Shown: positions 6,627 to 15,656, counted from the first letter of the stretch. The stretch is DNA of 30,889 nucleotides from Syntrophales bacterium (GCA_023230565.1 JALNXD010000037.1:1-30889), one strand, 5' to 3'. Numbers and translations are program-made. Notes: generated by a model from the sequence alone, not told the origin.

Positions 6627-9002
6627 CTAACAGATATTTATGAACTCTTTAGGTAACTTCAAACCCAACAATGAATCATATTTCGCATCGGGAAGGCAAT
6701 AAACCCAATCCGCCTCTTGATTGTCATATTTGAACTTTGGACCGAACTGAATGGGTTGCAAAACCTGCCATGCGGGACTGTCCAACTTGGGGCGATAGAT
6801 ACTAACTGAGAATTCGCGTGCTTCAGCCACCCATTGCCGAATATCCTGCGCATTAAAAAAAGTGCCGGATGTGACTCGTTCTTTCAAAATTTCAAACCTC
6901 TCACTGCAATAAGGTACTAGCACATTGATCATGTCGCCTGGAATAAGCCGATAATTTACAGCAACATCTTCAAAAGAACCCGCTCGTATGGCCTCGAAAA
7001 GTGCCCGCTGTTCCGTGCGGTCACCGGTATAGTCACCCAACGAATAAAACATCTTGAAGTAGTTTCGTAATAATCCACGCGAATTCAAAATATTGAGATT
7101 GTCAAGGTTCTTACCCGATTTTCTTAACTCAGTTAAAAATGTCTTTGTAGTAGAAATACCTTCGCCGTATCCTTTAGGGTAAAACCCTTTTTCATCTTCC
7201 GGCACAAAAACAGTAACAATTCCTTTATACGGTAAGTGGTGTCTATTACACCGCCCAGCCGCTTGAGCAATTGATTCAAGAGGTGCTAAAGCTCTAAATA
7301 CCCTTTGAAAACTTATATCTACGCCAGCTTCAATGCATTGCGTTGAAATCAAGCGGATATCATCATCACTGTTTAACGCTTTATTAACTTTATCAAGAAC
7401 CGCTAATCGATGTGCCGGACACATATTGCTAGAAAGGTGATAAATCTTTTCCTTGGGTAGTTTATTGTAGAGTAACTCTGCCAATTTTGCAGCATGCCGT
7501 TTTAAATTAAGAATACACAAACTTTGTCTATTATCCTTTTGGCACAATTCGTTAGCCAAATCTTCAAGACTTATTGGTGTGTCCTCACGCCATGAAACAC
7601 GAACACGCTTCGACATATCAGCAAACATTTGGGATGAATTTTCGACTATCTCCCTTGGACACCACCCTGTTGATGAATATTTTTCAATCTCCAAACTCAT
7701 ATCATCAAACGCCGGTTGCGTTGCAGTCGAAAACACCACTGAAGAACCATATGGTCCATCTGGATCGGCTAATCTACTCAGAGTAGATAATGTCGGAATT
7801 ACTAAATGCGGAGGAATTGACTGTGCTTCATCAAAAAGAATCACGCTCTTTGCAAGCTGATGAAGCCTGCGGCATCTTGATGGTTTATTCTCATGTAACG
7901 ATTCAAAAAATTTTACTGTAGTTGTGAGAACAATTGGAGCATCCCAGTTTTCCGATAAGAATGCACGTGTCCTAAGTAACTCATCTTCAGAATCCAAGGC
8001 CCTTTTACTTGCTTTCAACTCGGCCAAGCTATGATCTTCAAGAATGTAATTGTTTGGGAAACCATTCTCCTTTGAAAAAAGCTTCATATATATTCGGGCA
8101 GTCTGATCAATGATATTAAGAAAAGGCATTACTAATATAATTTTCCGAAGGCCATGCTCTTTTGCATGCTTCAATGCGAATGACAACATTGCGAGTGTTT
8201 TGCCTGCACCGGTCGGCGCTGTAAGAGTAAATAAACCAAGGGGTTTTTTAGAAGCCTTTATGCATGTATTATGAAGTAATTGGCGAACTTTGGATACTGT
8301 ACTTCCATCCATCTCTGAATTCATACTATTAATATGTTCGTTCAGAACTTCAATTGCTTGTTCCGTATTGAGAAATGGTCCTTGCGGTCGGTATCTGCGA
8401 TGTACATTTGCATCTCCATTGAAATGAGCCTCTGTTTCAACAAAGTCGGCATCAACCAATGCAGAAAAGATCATTCGGATATCCAGCATATCAGCGCACA
8501 TTTTACCGGATAAGATCGGAGGAACGGTATATGACGACAATTTATTTTCCACATCCATTTCGAGCCTTTTAATCAATAAAGCGAGATTCGTTTCCGTATA
8601 TTTTCCCGGGTGTTGTCGTAAGTCCTGTGCGATCGAGTGACAAAAAGACTTTCGATTTTCCGGTAATTGAGTCAGTCCTATGTGGTGCCCCATGATTGCT
8701 AACGCTATTGGTAAACCATTAACAAATTGGGAGGCAACAAAAAGTGCTCCCAATGACCAATGATCCCGTCCTTGAACATTTTGGGGGTCTCGAATTCTCG
8801 CTTGAAATTGATCTCCGTATTTAGCCAAATCATGCAACATTCCAGCAATTTCACCCGCAGGGCCACATCTCCAACAACTTGAATACTTCTTAGCTCTAGC
8901 CGCAACGAATTTAATATGATCCTTCAGCAGCTCTTGAATACCGGTTCCCCTTCCGTTTCTAGAATGACCTAAAAACGCTTCTTTATTTTGCATCCCCAAC
9001 AT
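6627..9002 (-). CDS. cas3: CRISPR-associated helicase/nuclease Cas3 (HD-type)
   Basis: This 791-aa effector nuclease is recruited by Cascade to unwind and shred target DNA. The N-terminal HD domain shows His57-Asp58 in MLHDLAKYGD, plus HWSLGA (about 81) and GHHIG (about 105). The SF2 helicase has Walker A APTGAGKT at 262-269, DEAQ (not DEAH) at 391-394 and STATQP at 425-430, then a C-terminal CTD region. It is the first gene of the cas operon. The start could be the ATG at 9002 or the one at 8993. Neither has an ideally spaced ribosome site. Confidence 0.97.
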   Translation of the reverse strand: MLGMQNKEAFLGHSRNGRGTGIQELLKDHIKFVAARAKKYSSCWRCGPAGEIAGMLHDLAKYGDQFQARIRDPQNVQGRDHWSLGALFVASQFVNGLPIALAIMGHHIGLTQLPENRKSFCHSIAQDLRQHPGKYTETNLALLIKRLEMDVENKLSSYTVPPILSGKMCADMLDIRMIFSALVDADFVETEAHFNGDANVHRRYRPQGPFLNTEQAIEVLNEHINSMNSEMDGSTVSKVRQLLHNTCIKASKKPLGLFTLTAPTGAGKTLAMLSFALKHAKEHGLRKIILVMPFLNIIDQTARIYMKLFSKENGFPNNYILEDHSLAELKASKRALDSEDELLRTRAFLSENWDAPIVLTTTVKFFESLHENKPSRCRRLHQLAKSVILFDEAQSIPPHLVIPTLSTLSRLADPDGPYGSSVVFSTATQPAFDDMSLEIEKYSSTGWCPREIVENSSQMFADMSKRVRVSWREDTPISLEDLANELCQKDNRQSLCILNLKRHAAKLAELLYNKLPKEKIYHLSSNMCPAHRLAVLDKVNKALNSDDDIRLISTQCIEAGVDISFQRVFRALAPLESIAQAAGRCNRHHLPYKGIVTVFVPEDEKGFYPKGYGEGISTTKTFLTELRKSGKNLDNLNILNSRGLLRNYFKMFYSLGDYTGDRTEQRALFEAIRAGSFEDVAVNYRLIPGDMINVLVPYCSERFEILKERVTSGTFFNAQDIRQWVAEAREFSVSIYRPKLDSPAWQVLQPIQFGPKFKYDNQEADWVYCLPDAKYDSLLGLKLPKEFINIC

Positions 9003-9301
9003 ACCTTTATTTTATTCAACAAGTGTCAGGCTATTTCTGAAATAGTGAACAGCTATTCTTCTGACAGTTACCCACATATCCTGGATTCCTATCAAGGTTT
9101 TAGGTATGATATTGTTTTTGAAGTCATAGTTCCTTCTTCGTGTTTCTTCATTTTTGTTCGAACAGTAATCTACCACAGGGGATGAGTCATATGATGTCCT
9201 ATGCAAAAATATTTTTCTAATTCTCTCCAAGGCATCAGGTAGCAAGCTATTAAGTTATCGAATTAATTTCTTTTTCACCCTCACCCCTGCCCTCTCCCAT
9301 T
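9003..9301. other. Intergenic region upstream of cas3
   Basis: This stretch between the WYL gene and cas3 should hold the cas operon promoter. It contains the perfect palindrome at 9031-9045, a weak candidate promoter on the minus strand (TTGATA at 9090-9095, GTAACT at 9066-9071, 18-base spacer), and the left half of a GC-rich hairpin at its right edge. A 77-codon minus-strand reading frame spans much of it but lacks coding signs. Confidence 0.5.
9031..9045. promoter_or_regulatory. Perfect 15-base palindrome, candidate operator for cas3
   Basis: CTATTTC-T-GAAATAG is a perfect 7+1+7 palindrome centred about 36 bases upstream of the cas3 start. It is the most symmetric element in the intergenic region. 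It is therefore a candidate operator for the WYL regulator encoded just upstream. No second copy was seen near the WYL gene. Confidence 0.45.
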
Positions 9302-9320
9302 TCAGGGAGAGGGTGTTTTT
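9290..9320 (+). terminator. GC-rich hairpin overlapping the WYL gene stop codon
   Basis: CCCTCTCCC (9290-9298) pairs with GGGAGAGGG (9305-9313) around the loop ATTTCA, followed by TGTTTTT on the plus strand. The stop codon of the minus-strand WYL gene (9302-9304) lies in the loop. The T-run is on the plus strand, where no gene ends, so it may instead be a dispersed palindromic repeat of the common CCCTCTCCC...GGGAGAGGG kind. Confidence 0.5.
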
Positions 9321-10282
9321 GTGCCGTAGAGCTCCATCATCCGTCCGATATCCTCTTTGATCATTTCGCGCAGTTCTTCCGGTTCGATTACTTCCACATC
9401 GGGACCGTACTGCAGCACGCGGAGGTGGATTTCACGGAGGTCGGCCACTGGCAAGGTCAGCTCAAGGGCCCCGTCGGAAAGGAGTTTCATCTCCTGTTTT
9501 TCATGCCATTTCTGCTCTTGTATCCAGGGTGCGCGGGAGGCCGAAAATTTCAGGCGCACACGAATATGATCGCTGCCCTGATAGATGCCGAAGGCGCCTT
9601 CGAGGTGATGCTGCCATTCAGTTTTTGGGCGGGGTGTAAAGATATCATTAGTTATAGATGCATTACCCATACGGGAGAGATAGAATTTCCGCCAGTCCTG
9701 CGCTTTGAAGCACCAGGCCAGAAGAAACCAGCTTCCCTGGTAGTATTGGAGGTGGTGGGGTTCCGCGGTTCTCCTGTTGTATTCTCCGGCTGCAGGTGAT
9801 TTGTAGTCAAAGGTGAGTATCTTTTCCTGAGTCAGTGCTCTGAGAACCGATTTAAAAATATTGGGCGAGGCCGGTGCGTGCCCGCTCCAAATGGCTGAAA
9901 AAAGATCGTCGAGGCGCCTGGGCGAAAGCCGCCGGTCTGCAATCGATCCTAACAATGTTTCTGCGAATTTGCCCAGATCCCGGTCGAGCCGGGATCCGTC
10001 GGTTTTCAGCAGCTGCCGGGCCAGGAGCAAGGCAACCAGTTGCCGCTCGGTTGCGAAGAGCGGCGGAAGTCTGAAACTGTCATCGCGGTAATAATAACCG
10101 CGTCTTGTGTTATGATATGCAAGAGGTGCATCCAGGCGATCCCGCATGAACTCGATATCCCGCTGGGCTGTCTTTCGGGAAAGCTCAAAGTGCCCGGCAA
10201 GATGGGTTGCATTCGGATACCGGCCGGATCTTACTTGCCTGTCGAACCAAAGGTATCGCTCGAGAATAGGGTGATATGCCAT
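9302..10282 (-). CDS. WYL-domain transcriptional regulator of the cas operon
   Basis: This 326-aa protein has an N-terminal winged HTH (about 1-65, with HLAGHFELSRKTAQRDIEFMRDRL as the recognition region), a WYL domain (about 140-220, YYQGSWFLLAWCFKAQDWRKFYLSRM) and a C-terminal WCX extension ending PEELREMIKEDIGRMMELYG. WYL regulators sense nucleic acids or nucleotides, and several control CRISPR or other phage-defence loci. It lies directly upstream of cas3 in the same direction, which suggests control of the cas genes. It has 33 GC in 60 bases at 9901-9960, above the effector genes. Target and sign of regulation are unknown. Confidence 0.9.
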   Translation of the reverse strand: MAYHPILERYLWFDRQVRSGRYPNATHLAGHFELSRKTAQRDIEFMRDRLDAPLAYHNTRRGYYYRDDSFRLPPLFATERQLVALLLARQLLKTDGSRLDRDLGKFAETLLGSIADRRLSPRRLDDLFSAIWSGHAPASPNIFKSVLRALTQEKILTFDYKSPAAGEYNRRTAEPHHLQYYQGSWFLLAWCFKAQDWRKFYLSRMGNASITNDIFTPRPKTEWQHHLEGAFGIYQGSDHIRVRLKFSASRAPWIQEQKWHEKQEMKLLSDGALELTLPVADLREIHLRVLQYGPDVEVIEPEELREMIKEDIGRMMELYGTKTPSP

Positions 10283-10293
10283 AGTTCCAAATG

Positions 10294-10320
10294 AAGGGCG
10301 GCGCCGGCGCCCCTTTTTCT
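10294..10320 (+). other. GC hairpin in the 5' leader of the WYL gene
   Basis: AAGGG-CG pairs with CG-CCCTT (10294-10300 with 10308-10315, one bulged C). It is followed by TTTTTCTCTTT-type sequence on the plus strand. On the minus strand it lies only 12 bases upstream of the WYL start codon, where it could limit ribosome access. No plus-strand gene ends here. Confidence 0.35.
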
Positions 10321-10376
10321 CTTTGTCGGCATCCCCGGCGTGGACGGCAGAGTCGATAGGTTTTATGAAGCGGAAT

Positions 10377-10399
10377 GCGCTTCGTCGTATTCGAAGCGC
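10377..10399. repeat. 8-bp perfect hairpin between coaX and the WYL gene
   Basis: GCGCTTCG (10377-10384) pairs with CGAAGCGC (10392-10399) around a seven-base loop. A further GAAGCG at 10367-10372 can pair with the same CGCTTC arm. Two alternative hairpins are therefore possible. There is no T-run on the minus strand after it, so it is not an obvious coaX terminator. Confidence 0.4.
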
Positions 10400-10497
10400 C
10401 GGATTAATAATTCAAATTCTAAAGGTCGAAAGAACAATATCGATTTTTTATGAAACCGGCATACTTGCAGGAGAAAGTTTCCGATTCGGGCATCGAT

Positions 10498-11262
10498 CTA
10501 GCGATTTCTCGTGTAAATAATTCTCAATCCTTCCAGTGTAAGCATCTCGTCTACTTTATCTATGCTTTTCGTTTCGGGTGCGATGACTACTGAAAGCCCC
10601 CCTGTTGCAATCACTGTCGCTTCTGTTTTGGCCTCCTTTTTCATACGTTCCACTATTCCGTCTATCAAACCTGCATAGCCGAAAATAATTCCGGCCTGCA
10701 TGCTGCTCACGGTGTCTTTTGCTATAATGGATTTCGGTTTGCTGAATTCGACTCTCGGAAGTTTCGATGCCTTTTCAAACAGCGCCTGGCTTGATATGCC
10801 GATTCCCGGGGCGATACAGCCGCCCATATATTCTCCCCTCTTCGTCACATAATCAAAGGTTGTCGCCGTACCGAAATCGACGATGATCAGATCCCCTGTA
10901 TATTTTTGATGGGCCGCGATGGCATTGACGATTCTGTCGGCACCCACTTCTTTCGGATTATCGTAATATATAGGCATGCCGGTCCTTATACCCGGCCCTA
11001 TGATAAGCGGCTTTACATGAAAATATTTGATGCACAACGGTTCCAGAATGTTGAGCATGGGCGGTACGACACAGGATATTATAATATCGTCGACTTTTTT
11101 ATTTTCCGCCTTTACTGTACTGTAAAGTTGCAGTATCAGCATCCCGTATTCATCGACAGTATGATCAGCAACGGTTCGTATGCGCCACCATTGGAGCAAT
11201 GCTTCTCCCTCGAATATTCCGATCACCGTGTTTGTATTTCCCACATCAATAACGAGCAGCAT
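10498..11262 (-). CDS. coaX: Type III pantothenate kinase
   Basis: This 254-aa ASKHA-fold kinase phosphorylates pantothenate in the first step of CoA synthesis. The phosphate motif DVGNTNTVIGIF (6-17), GADRIVNAIAAHQKY (about 107) and DFGTATTFDYV (about 129) are the three CoaX signatures. A GGGGAG site six bases upstream supports the ATG. It is the last gene of the valS-nadC-birA-coaX run and starts three bases after the birA stop, so it is co-transcribed and probably coupled. birA followed by coaX is a common pairing in bacteria. Confidence 0.96.
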   Translation of the reverse strand: MLLVIDVGNTNTVIGIFEGEALLQWWRIRTVADHTVDEYGMLILQLYSTVKAENKKVDDIIISCVVPPMLNILEPLCIKYFHVKPLIIGPGIRTGMPIYYDNPKEVGADRIVNAIAAHQKYTGDLIIVDFGTATTFDYVTKRGEYMGGCIAPGIGISSQALFEKASKLPRVEFSKPKSIIAKDTVSSMQAGIIFGYAGLIDGIVERMKKEAKTEATVIATGGLSVVIAPETKSIDKVDEMLTLEGLRIIYTRNR

Positions 11263-11265
11263 AGA

Positions 11266-12069
11266 TTACTCCCCTTCTCCAATATATACATCGCCGGACA
11301 GGATCTTCAGTATCTCCGAATCACCTCGTTCAAGGAGCAGCGCCCCTTCTTCATCAATGCCCAGAACCATTCCTCTTTCAATTGTGCTTTTCCCTTTCAC
11401 CTCAACATGCCTTCCCAGAATGCCGGCATATCGGAGCCATTTTTCCCTCACATTGTCGAAGCCTTGTGAAAGATATGTCTGATACCATGCATCAAGAGAA
11501 TTGAATACTTTGGCCGCCACTTCACTTCTGGTAATTTCATTTCCGGTTTCGGCTGAAAGCGATGTTGACCCGGCCCTGAATTCTTCCATAAACTCGTTGC
11601 TTCGCATATTGATATTTATTCCTATTCCTATGATGACGTATTCGATGGCCTCTTTTTTTGCTTTCATCTCTGTTAAAATGCCGCAGACCTTTTTCATCTT
11701 TATAAGAACATCGTTTGGCCATTTCAAACACACGTCGCCCGGACAATATCCGGAAAGAACATCGGCCACGGCTACCCCTGCCATGAGCGTCATTGTTGAT
11801 GCTATGGAAGGAGCGATTTTCGGTCTGAGAATAATCGAAGCATAGAGGTTGACATTAGGAGGCGACTGCCACCTCCTTCCTCTGAGGCGTCCACGGCCTC
11901 CGGTTTGGCTCTCGGCTATGACAACATCGCCTTCCCGTGCTCCCTGGGCCGCCAACTGGATGGCTCGGGTATTCGTAGAGTCTATTTCATCAAAAAAGGT
12001 AATATTCCTGCCAACCAGAGTTCCCGAAAGATGTTTCGCTATTTCACCGGCATTGAATAAATCGTGCAT
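11266..12069 (-). CDS. birA: Biotin-[acetyl-CoA-carboxylase] ligase, class I
   Basis: This 267-aa ligase activates biotin to biotinyl-AMP and attaches it to the carboxylase carrier domain. Catalytic motifs are FFDEIDSTNTRA (about 25), the adenylate loop GGRGRLRGRRW (about 57-67), KWPNDVLIKMKKVCGILTE (about 115) and IGIGININ. A small C-terminal domain follows (GRHVEVKG...SGDVYIGEG). It lacks the N-terminal HTH of E. coli BirA, so it should act only as an enzyme. It starts eight bases after nadC. Confidence 0.95.
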   Translation of the reverse strand: MHDLFNAGEIAKHLSGTLVGRNITFFDEIDSTNTRAIQLAAQGAREGDVVIAESQTGGRGRLRGRRWQSPPNVNLYASIILRPKIAPSIASTMTLMAGVAVADVLSGYCPGDVCLKWPNDVLIKMKKVCGILTEMKAKKEAIEYVIIGIGININMRSNEFMEEFRAGSTSLSAETGNEITRSEVAAKVFNSLDAWYQTYLSQGFDNVREKWLRYAGILGRHVEVKGKSTIERGMVLGIDEEGALLLERGDSEILKILSGDVYIGEGE

Positions 12070-12077
12070 CTTCCCGC

Positions 12078-12914
12078 TCAGCCTTCCACCAGAAGTGATA
12101 TGTCCGCTGCCGGGGCGGAATGAGTCAAATAACCCACTGAGATGAAATCCACGCCTGTTTCGGCAATCTCGCGGACAGTAGCAAGGGTAACATTCCCTGA
12201 AGCTTCAACGAGCGCATTTTTCCCAATCAGTTTTACCGCTTCGGTCATGTCATCGAGCTTCATATTATCGAGCATAATTATATCCGCCCCCGAATCCAGT
12301 GCTTCCTGCACTTCCCTTAAATTTCGCACCTCTACCTCTATTCTGAAAGCCGGAGGAATGTTTTTTCTTACTTTGTATATCGTTTCGGCTATTCCTCCCG
12401 AGGCGGCAATGTGATTTTCTTTGATAAGCACTCCTCCGTATAGACCGAACCGGTGATTCAGGCCTCCTCCTGTTCTTACCGCGTATTTTTCCAGAACTCT
12501 CAGTCCGGGCGTCGTCTTTCTTGTATCGAGTATTCTTGCGTCCGTATCTGCAACCGCTCTGACAAAGGCATTCGTTGCCGTAGCGATACCGCTCATTTTC
12601 TGGATGAGATTGAGAGCAACTCTCTCAGCGGTCAGAATGCGGCCCAGCGCGCCCGAAATCCGGGCTATTTCCTCGCCAGGTTCGACATAATCTCCATCTC
12701 TGCGAAGCGCATTGACTTCTATGTTTTCATCGACGGTTTCGAATACTTTTCCGAAAACTTCGATGCCGGCCAGGACCAGACCGCTTTTTGCAACAGCCCT
12801 AGCCACCCCTTTTTCGCTGCCGTCGAAAACAGCCTCGGCGGTTACATCGCCCGATCCGATATCTTCATCGAGAGCGTTTTTAATGATTTCGATCATCCCC
12901 TGAAGTTCTCTCAT
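12078..12914 (-). CDS. nadC: Nicotinate-nucleotide pyrophosphorylase (carboxylating)
   Basis: This 278-aa quinolinate phosphoribosyltransferase makes nicotinate mononucleotide for NAD synthesis. Motifs are ALDEDIGSGDVT at the N-terminus, ILDTRKTTPGLRVLEKYAVRTGGG, GVLIKENHI, and EVEVRNLREVQEAL...IMLDNM. The ATG at 12914 lies one base beyond the valS stop codon, suggesting coupling. An ATG 18 bases further in (12896) is an alternative that would give 272 aa. Longer upstream reading is in-frame with valS coding and was rejected. Confidence 0.95.
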   Translation of the reverse strand: MRELQGMIEIIKNALDEDIGSGDVTAEAVFDGSEKGVARAVAKSGLVLAGIEVFGKVFETVDENIEVNALRRDGDYVEPGEEIARISGALGRILTAERVALNLIQKMSGIATATNAFVRAVADTDARILDTRKTTPGLRVLEKYAVRTGGGLNHRFGLYGGVLIKENHIAASGGIAETIYKVRKNIPPAFRIEVEVRNLREVQEALDSGADIIMLDNMKLDDMTEAVKLIGKNALVEASGNVTLATVREIAETGVDFISVGYLTHSAPAADISLLVEG

Positions 12915-12915
12915 A

Positions 12916-15576
12916 TTATTCGGCCATAGCGGAAAGGTTTCCCAAAGCATCGATCAAAATGCGGTTCCTCTCCTTTAATTCTGCGTATTTTGCTTCTTCT
13001 TTCTGAACGACTTCACCCGATGCCTTGCTCAAGAAATCTGGATTTTCAAGCTTCCGGGAAACTCGCTTTATATCGGTAGAGGTCTTTGCATGTTCTTTCT
13101 GCAGTCGCGCTTTTTCTTTTTCAATATCGATCATACCGCCCAGGAATACATATACTTTTACAGGACCGGCTACGCCGACGGCGACTCCTTTCGGTTCTTC
13201 CTCTTTTTCGGCCAAATGTGAAAACTCGGTGAGACCGGCCATATCCTTGATATAGTGAGTTCCGGTTGATACGATATGCTGTACGGCTTCATCGGGACAG
13301 AACCAATGCACCTTCATTTTTTTGGCGGGCGGCACATGCATAATGCCTCTGATATTTCTGACAGTGGTTATGATTTCTTTCAAATAGGCAAACATTAAAT
13401 CCGCCTCACCGTCAACCCATTCTTCTTTCGCTGCAGGGTATTCGCTTATTACGATCGATTTTTCATTATCGGAGATCTTCTGCCAGATTTCCTCGGTTAC
13501 AAAGGGAATGAAAGGATGAAGAAGTTTCATCGTTTCTCTCAAAACCAGCAGAAGCGTTTCCTGAGCGGCTTTTTTTCTATTTGTATTTTCTCCGTAAAGA
13601 ACCGGTTTTATGAGCTCAAGATACCAGTCACAAAGCTCGTGCCACGTGAATTGATAAAGCCTGCTCGTTGCGTCATTGAACCGGTACTCTTCAAGCGCCG
13701 CATTTACATCGTCTACAGTCCGGTTCAATCTGTCCTTGATCCAGCGGTCCGCAAGCGAATAGTCTTCAGGCTTCAACTCACCAGAATTCTCCGTGTAATC
13801 GGAAAGATTCATCATCGAAAAACGAAAGGCGTTCCAAATTTTGTTAATAAAGTGGCGATATCCTTCAATACGGGCTTCCGACATTTTGACATCACGCCCC
13901 TGGGCAGTAAATACGGCAAGGGTATAACGAAAGGCATCGGCACCGTATTTATCAATCATTTTAAGCGGATCGATGATATTGCCCTTCGACTTGCTCATCT
14001 TGTCGCCCTTTTCGTCCCGCACGAGGGCATGAAGATAGACCCTTCTGAAGGGGACATCTTTCATTACATAAAGGCCCATCATCATCATTCTTGCCACCCA
14101 GAAGAAAATGATATCGAATCCGGTGATAAGAAGTGAAGTGGGATAAAATGTCCTGAGTGCATCCGTTTCCTCCGGCCACCCCAAAGTTGAAAAAGGCCAG
14201 AGTCCAGAACTGAACCAGGTATCGAGAACGTCTTCATCTTGCCGCAATGCAGCATTCCCGCATCCCGGACATTTTTCCGGTTCTTCGACTGCCACTATTA
14301 TCTTCCCGCATTCGTCACAGTACCAGACGGGAATTCTATGCCCCCACCATATTTGACGCGATATGCACCAGTCCCTGATGTTTTCGAGCCAGTCAAAATA
14401 TGTTGCTTCCCACATGGACGGGACGATTTTCGTTTCCCCTTTCACGACAGCGGCTGTCGCAGTTTTTGCGAGTCCTTTGACCTTGACGAACCATTGTTTT
14501 GAAACCATCGGTTCTACGATTGTCTTGCAGCGATAACAGCGCCCGACATTGTGGGTATAAGGCTCTTCCTTGACGTAATATCCTTCTTTTTTCAGATCCT
14601 CGACGACGTTCATCCTGCAGGTGTAACAATCCTGTCCTTGATAGCGGCCTCCATTTTCATTGATCACAGCTCGGCCGTCCATAATTACGACAATATCGAG
14701 ATTATGCCTCTGAGCCATGACAAAATCGTTCGGATCGGCCGAGGGCGTTATTTTCACTGCACCCGTTCCGAATTCCTTTGTTATGTAATCATCGGCTATA
14801 ACGGGTATTTCCTTGTTCATCAAAGGGAGGATTACTTTCTTCCCGATTACATCCTTGTACCGTTCATCTTCAGGATTTACCGCAACGGCCGTATCGCCAA
14901 GCATAGTTTCCGGCCTGGTTGTCGCGACGACTATTTCGCCTTTTCCATCAGCATAGGGGTATCGTATGTACCACAAATGGGTCGCTTCCGTTTCATACTC
15001 CACTTCAAGGTCCGATATCGCCGTATGACAGCGGGGACACCAATTTACAATATAATCGCCCTGATAAATCAAGCCGTCATTATAAAGACGAACGAATACT
15101 TCTCTTACCGCTCGCGACAAGCCTTCATCCATGGTGAATCGTTCTCGTGACCAGTCGCAGGAACAGCCCAGCTTTTTGAGCTGATTTAATATAATGCCGC
15201 CATATTTTTCGCGCCATTGCCACACTCGTTCTATAAATTTCTCACGGCCGATATCGTGCCTGTGTATCCCCTCCCTCGCCAATTCCTGCTCGACTACATT
15301 TTGCGTGGCAATTCCGGCATGATCGGTTCCCGGCATCCATAGTGTGTTAAAGCCCTGCATTCTTTTGTATCGAATGAGTATATCCTGGAGTGTATTATTG
15401 AGGGCATGCCCCATATGCAGCATGCCTGTTACATTGGGAGGCGGGATTACAATTGAAAACGGTTTTTTTTCACTTGAGTCTTCCGCTTTGAACAATGATT
15501 TATCAATCCAGTCCTGATACCATTTTTCCTCCACGTCTCGAGGCTCGTACGATTTATTTAATTCATCAATTCCCAT
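12916..15576 (-). CDS. valS: Valine-tRNA ligase
   Basis: This 886-aa class I synthetase charges tRNA-Val. The Rossmann fold shows the HIGH-like HMGH in PPPNVTGMLHMGHAL and KMSKS in GDKMSKSKGN. The editing domain has ATTRPETMLGDTAVAV, and a zinc-ribbon-like CDEC...CPGC lies near 430. The C-terminus ends in the usual coiled-coil arm (EKEKARLQKEHAK...). An in-frame TTG six bases upstream was rejected in favour of the ATG at 15576, which has AGGA seven bases ahead. It heads the operon with nadC, birA and coaX. I saw no T-box-like leader. Confidence 0.97.
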   Translation of the reverse strand: MGIDELNKSYEPRDVEEKWYQDWIDKSLFKAEDSSEKKPFSIVIPPPNVTGMLHMGHALNNTLQDILIRYKRMQGFNTLWMPGTDHAGIATQNVVEQELAREGIHRHDIGREKFIERVWQWREKYGGIILNQLKKLGCSCDWSRERFTMDEGLSRAVREVFVRLYNDGLIYQGDYIVNWCPRCHTAISDLEVEYETEATHLWYIRYPYADGKGEIVVATTRPETMLGDTAVAVNPEDERYKDVIGKKVILPLMNKEIPVIADDYITKEFGTGAVKITPSADPNDFVMAQRHNLDIVVIMDGRAVINENGGRYQGQDCYTCRMNVVEDLKKEGYYVKEEPYTHNVGRCYRCKTIVEPMVSKQWFVKVKGLAKTATAAVVKGETKIVPSMWEATYFDWLENIRDWCISRQIWWGHRIPVWYCDECGKIIVAVEEPEKCPGCGNAALRQDEDVLDTWFSSGLWPFSTLGWPEETDALRTFYPTSLLITGFDIIFFWVARMMMMGLYVMKDVPFRRVYLHALVRDEKGDKMSKSKGNIIDPLKMIDKYGADAFRYTLAVFTAQGRDVKMSEARIEGYRHFINKIWNAFRFSMMNLSDYTENSGELKPEDYSLADRWIKDRLNRTVDDVNAALEEYRFNDATSRLYQFTWHELCDWYLELIKPVLYGENTNRKKAAQETLLLVLRETMKLLHPFIPFVTEEIWQKISDNEKSIVISEYPAAKEEWVDGEADLMFAYLKEIITTVRNIRGIMHVPPAKKMKVHWFCPDEAVQHIVSTGTHYIKDMAGLTEFSHLAEKEEEPKGVAVGVAGPVKVYVFLGGMIDIEKEKARLQKEHAKTSTDIKRVSRKLENPDFLSKASGEVVQKEEAKYAELKERNRILIDALGNLSAMAE

Positions 15577-15656
15577 GTCCAATTCCTATGAATTTTTAAC
15601 GAATTCCAGCGCAAAGAACCCGCATGTTAGTGAAAATTGCATATTACAGTAAAATA

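Noticed and set aside
9012..9245. 77-codon minus-strand frame just upstream of cas3
   Set aside because: It starts with TTG without a ribosome site, has no recognisable motif and includes the palindrome and probable cas promoter region; treated as intergenic.
10906..11482. 187-codon and 100-codon plus-strand frames over coaX/birA
   Set aside because: Antisense to two well-identified enzymes; no domain, no coding pattern of their own.
13516..15150. Plus-strand frames of about 200 codons inside valS
   Set aside because: They lie antisense to a clearly conserved synthetase and look like low-complexity mirror translations with no motif or ribosome site.
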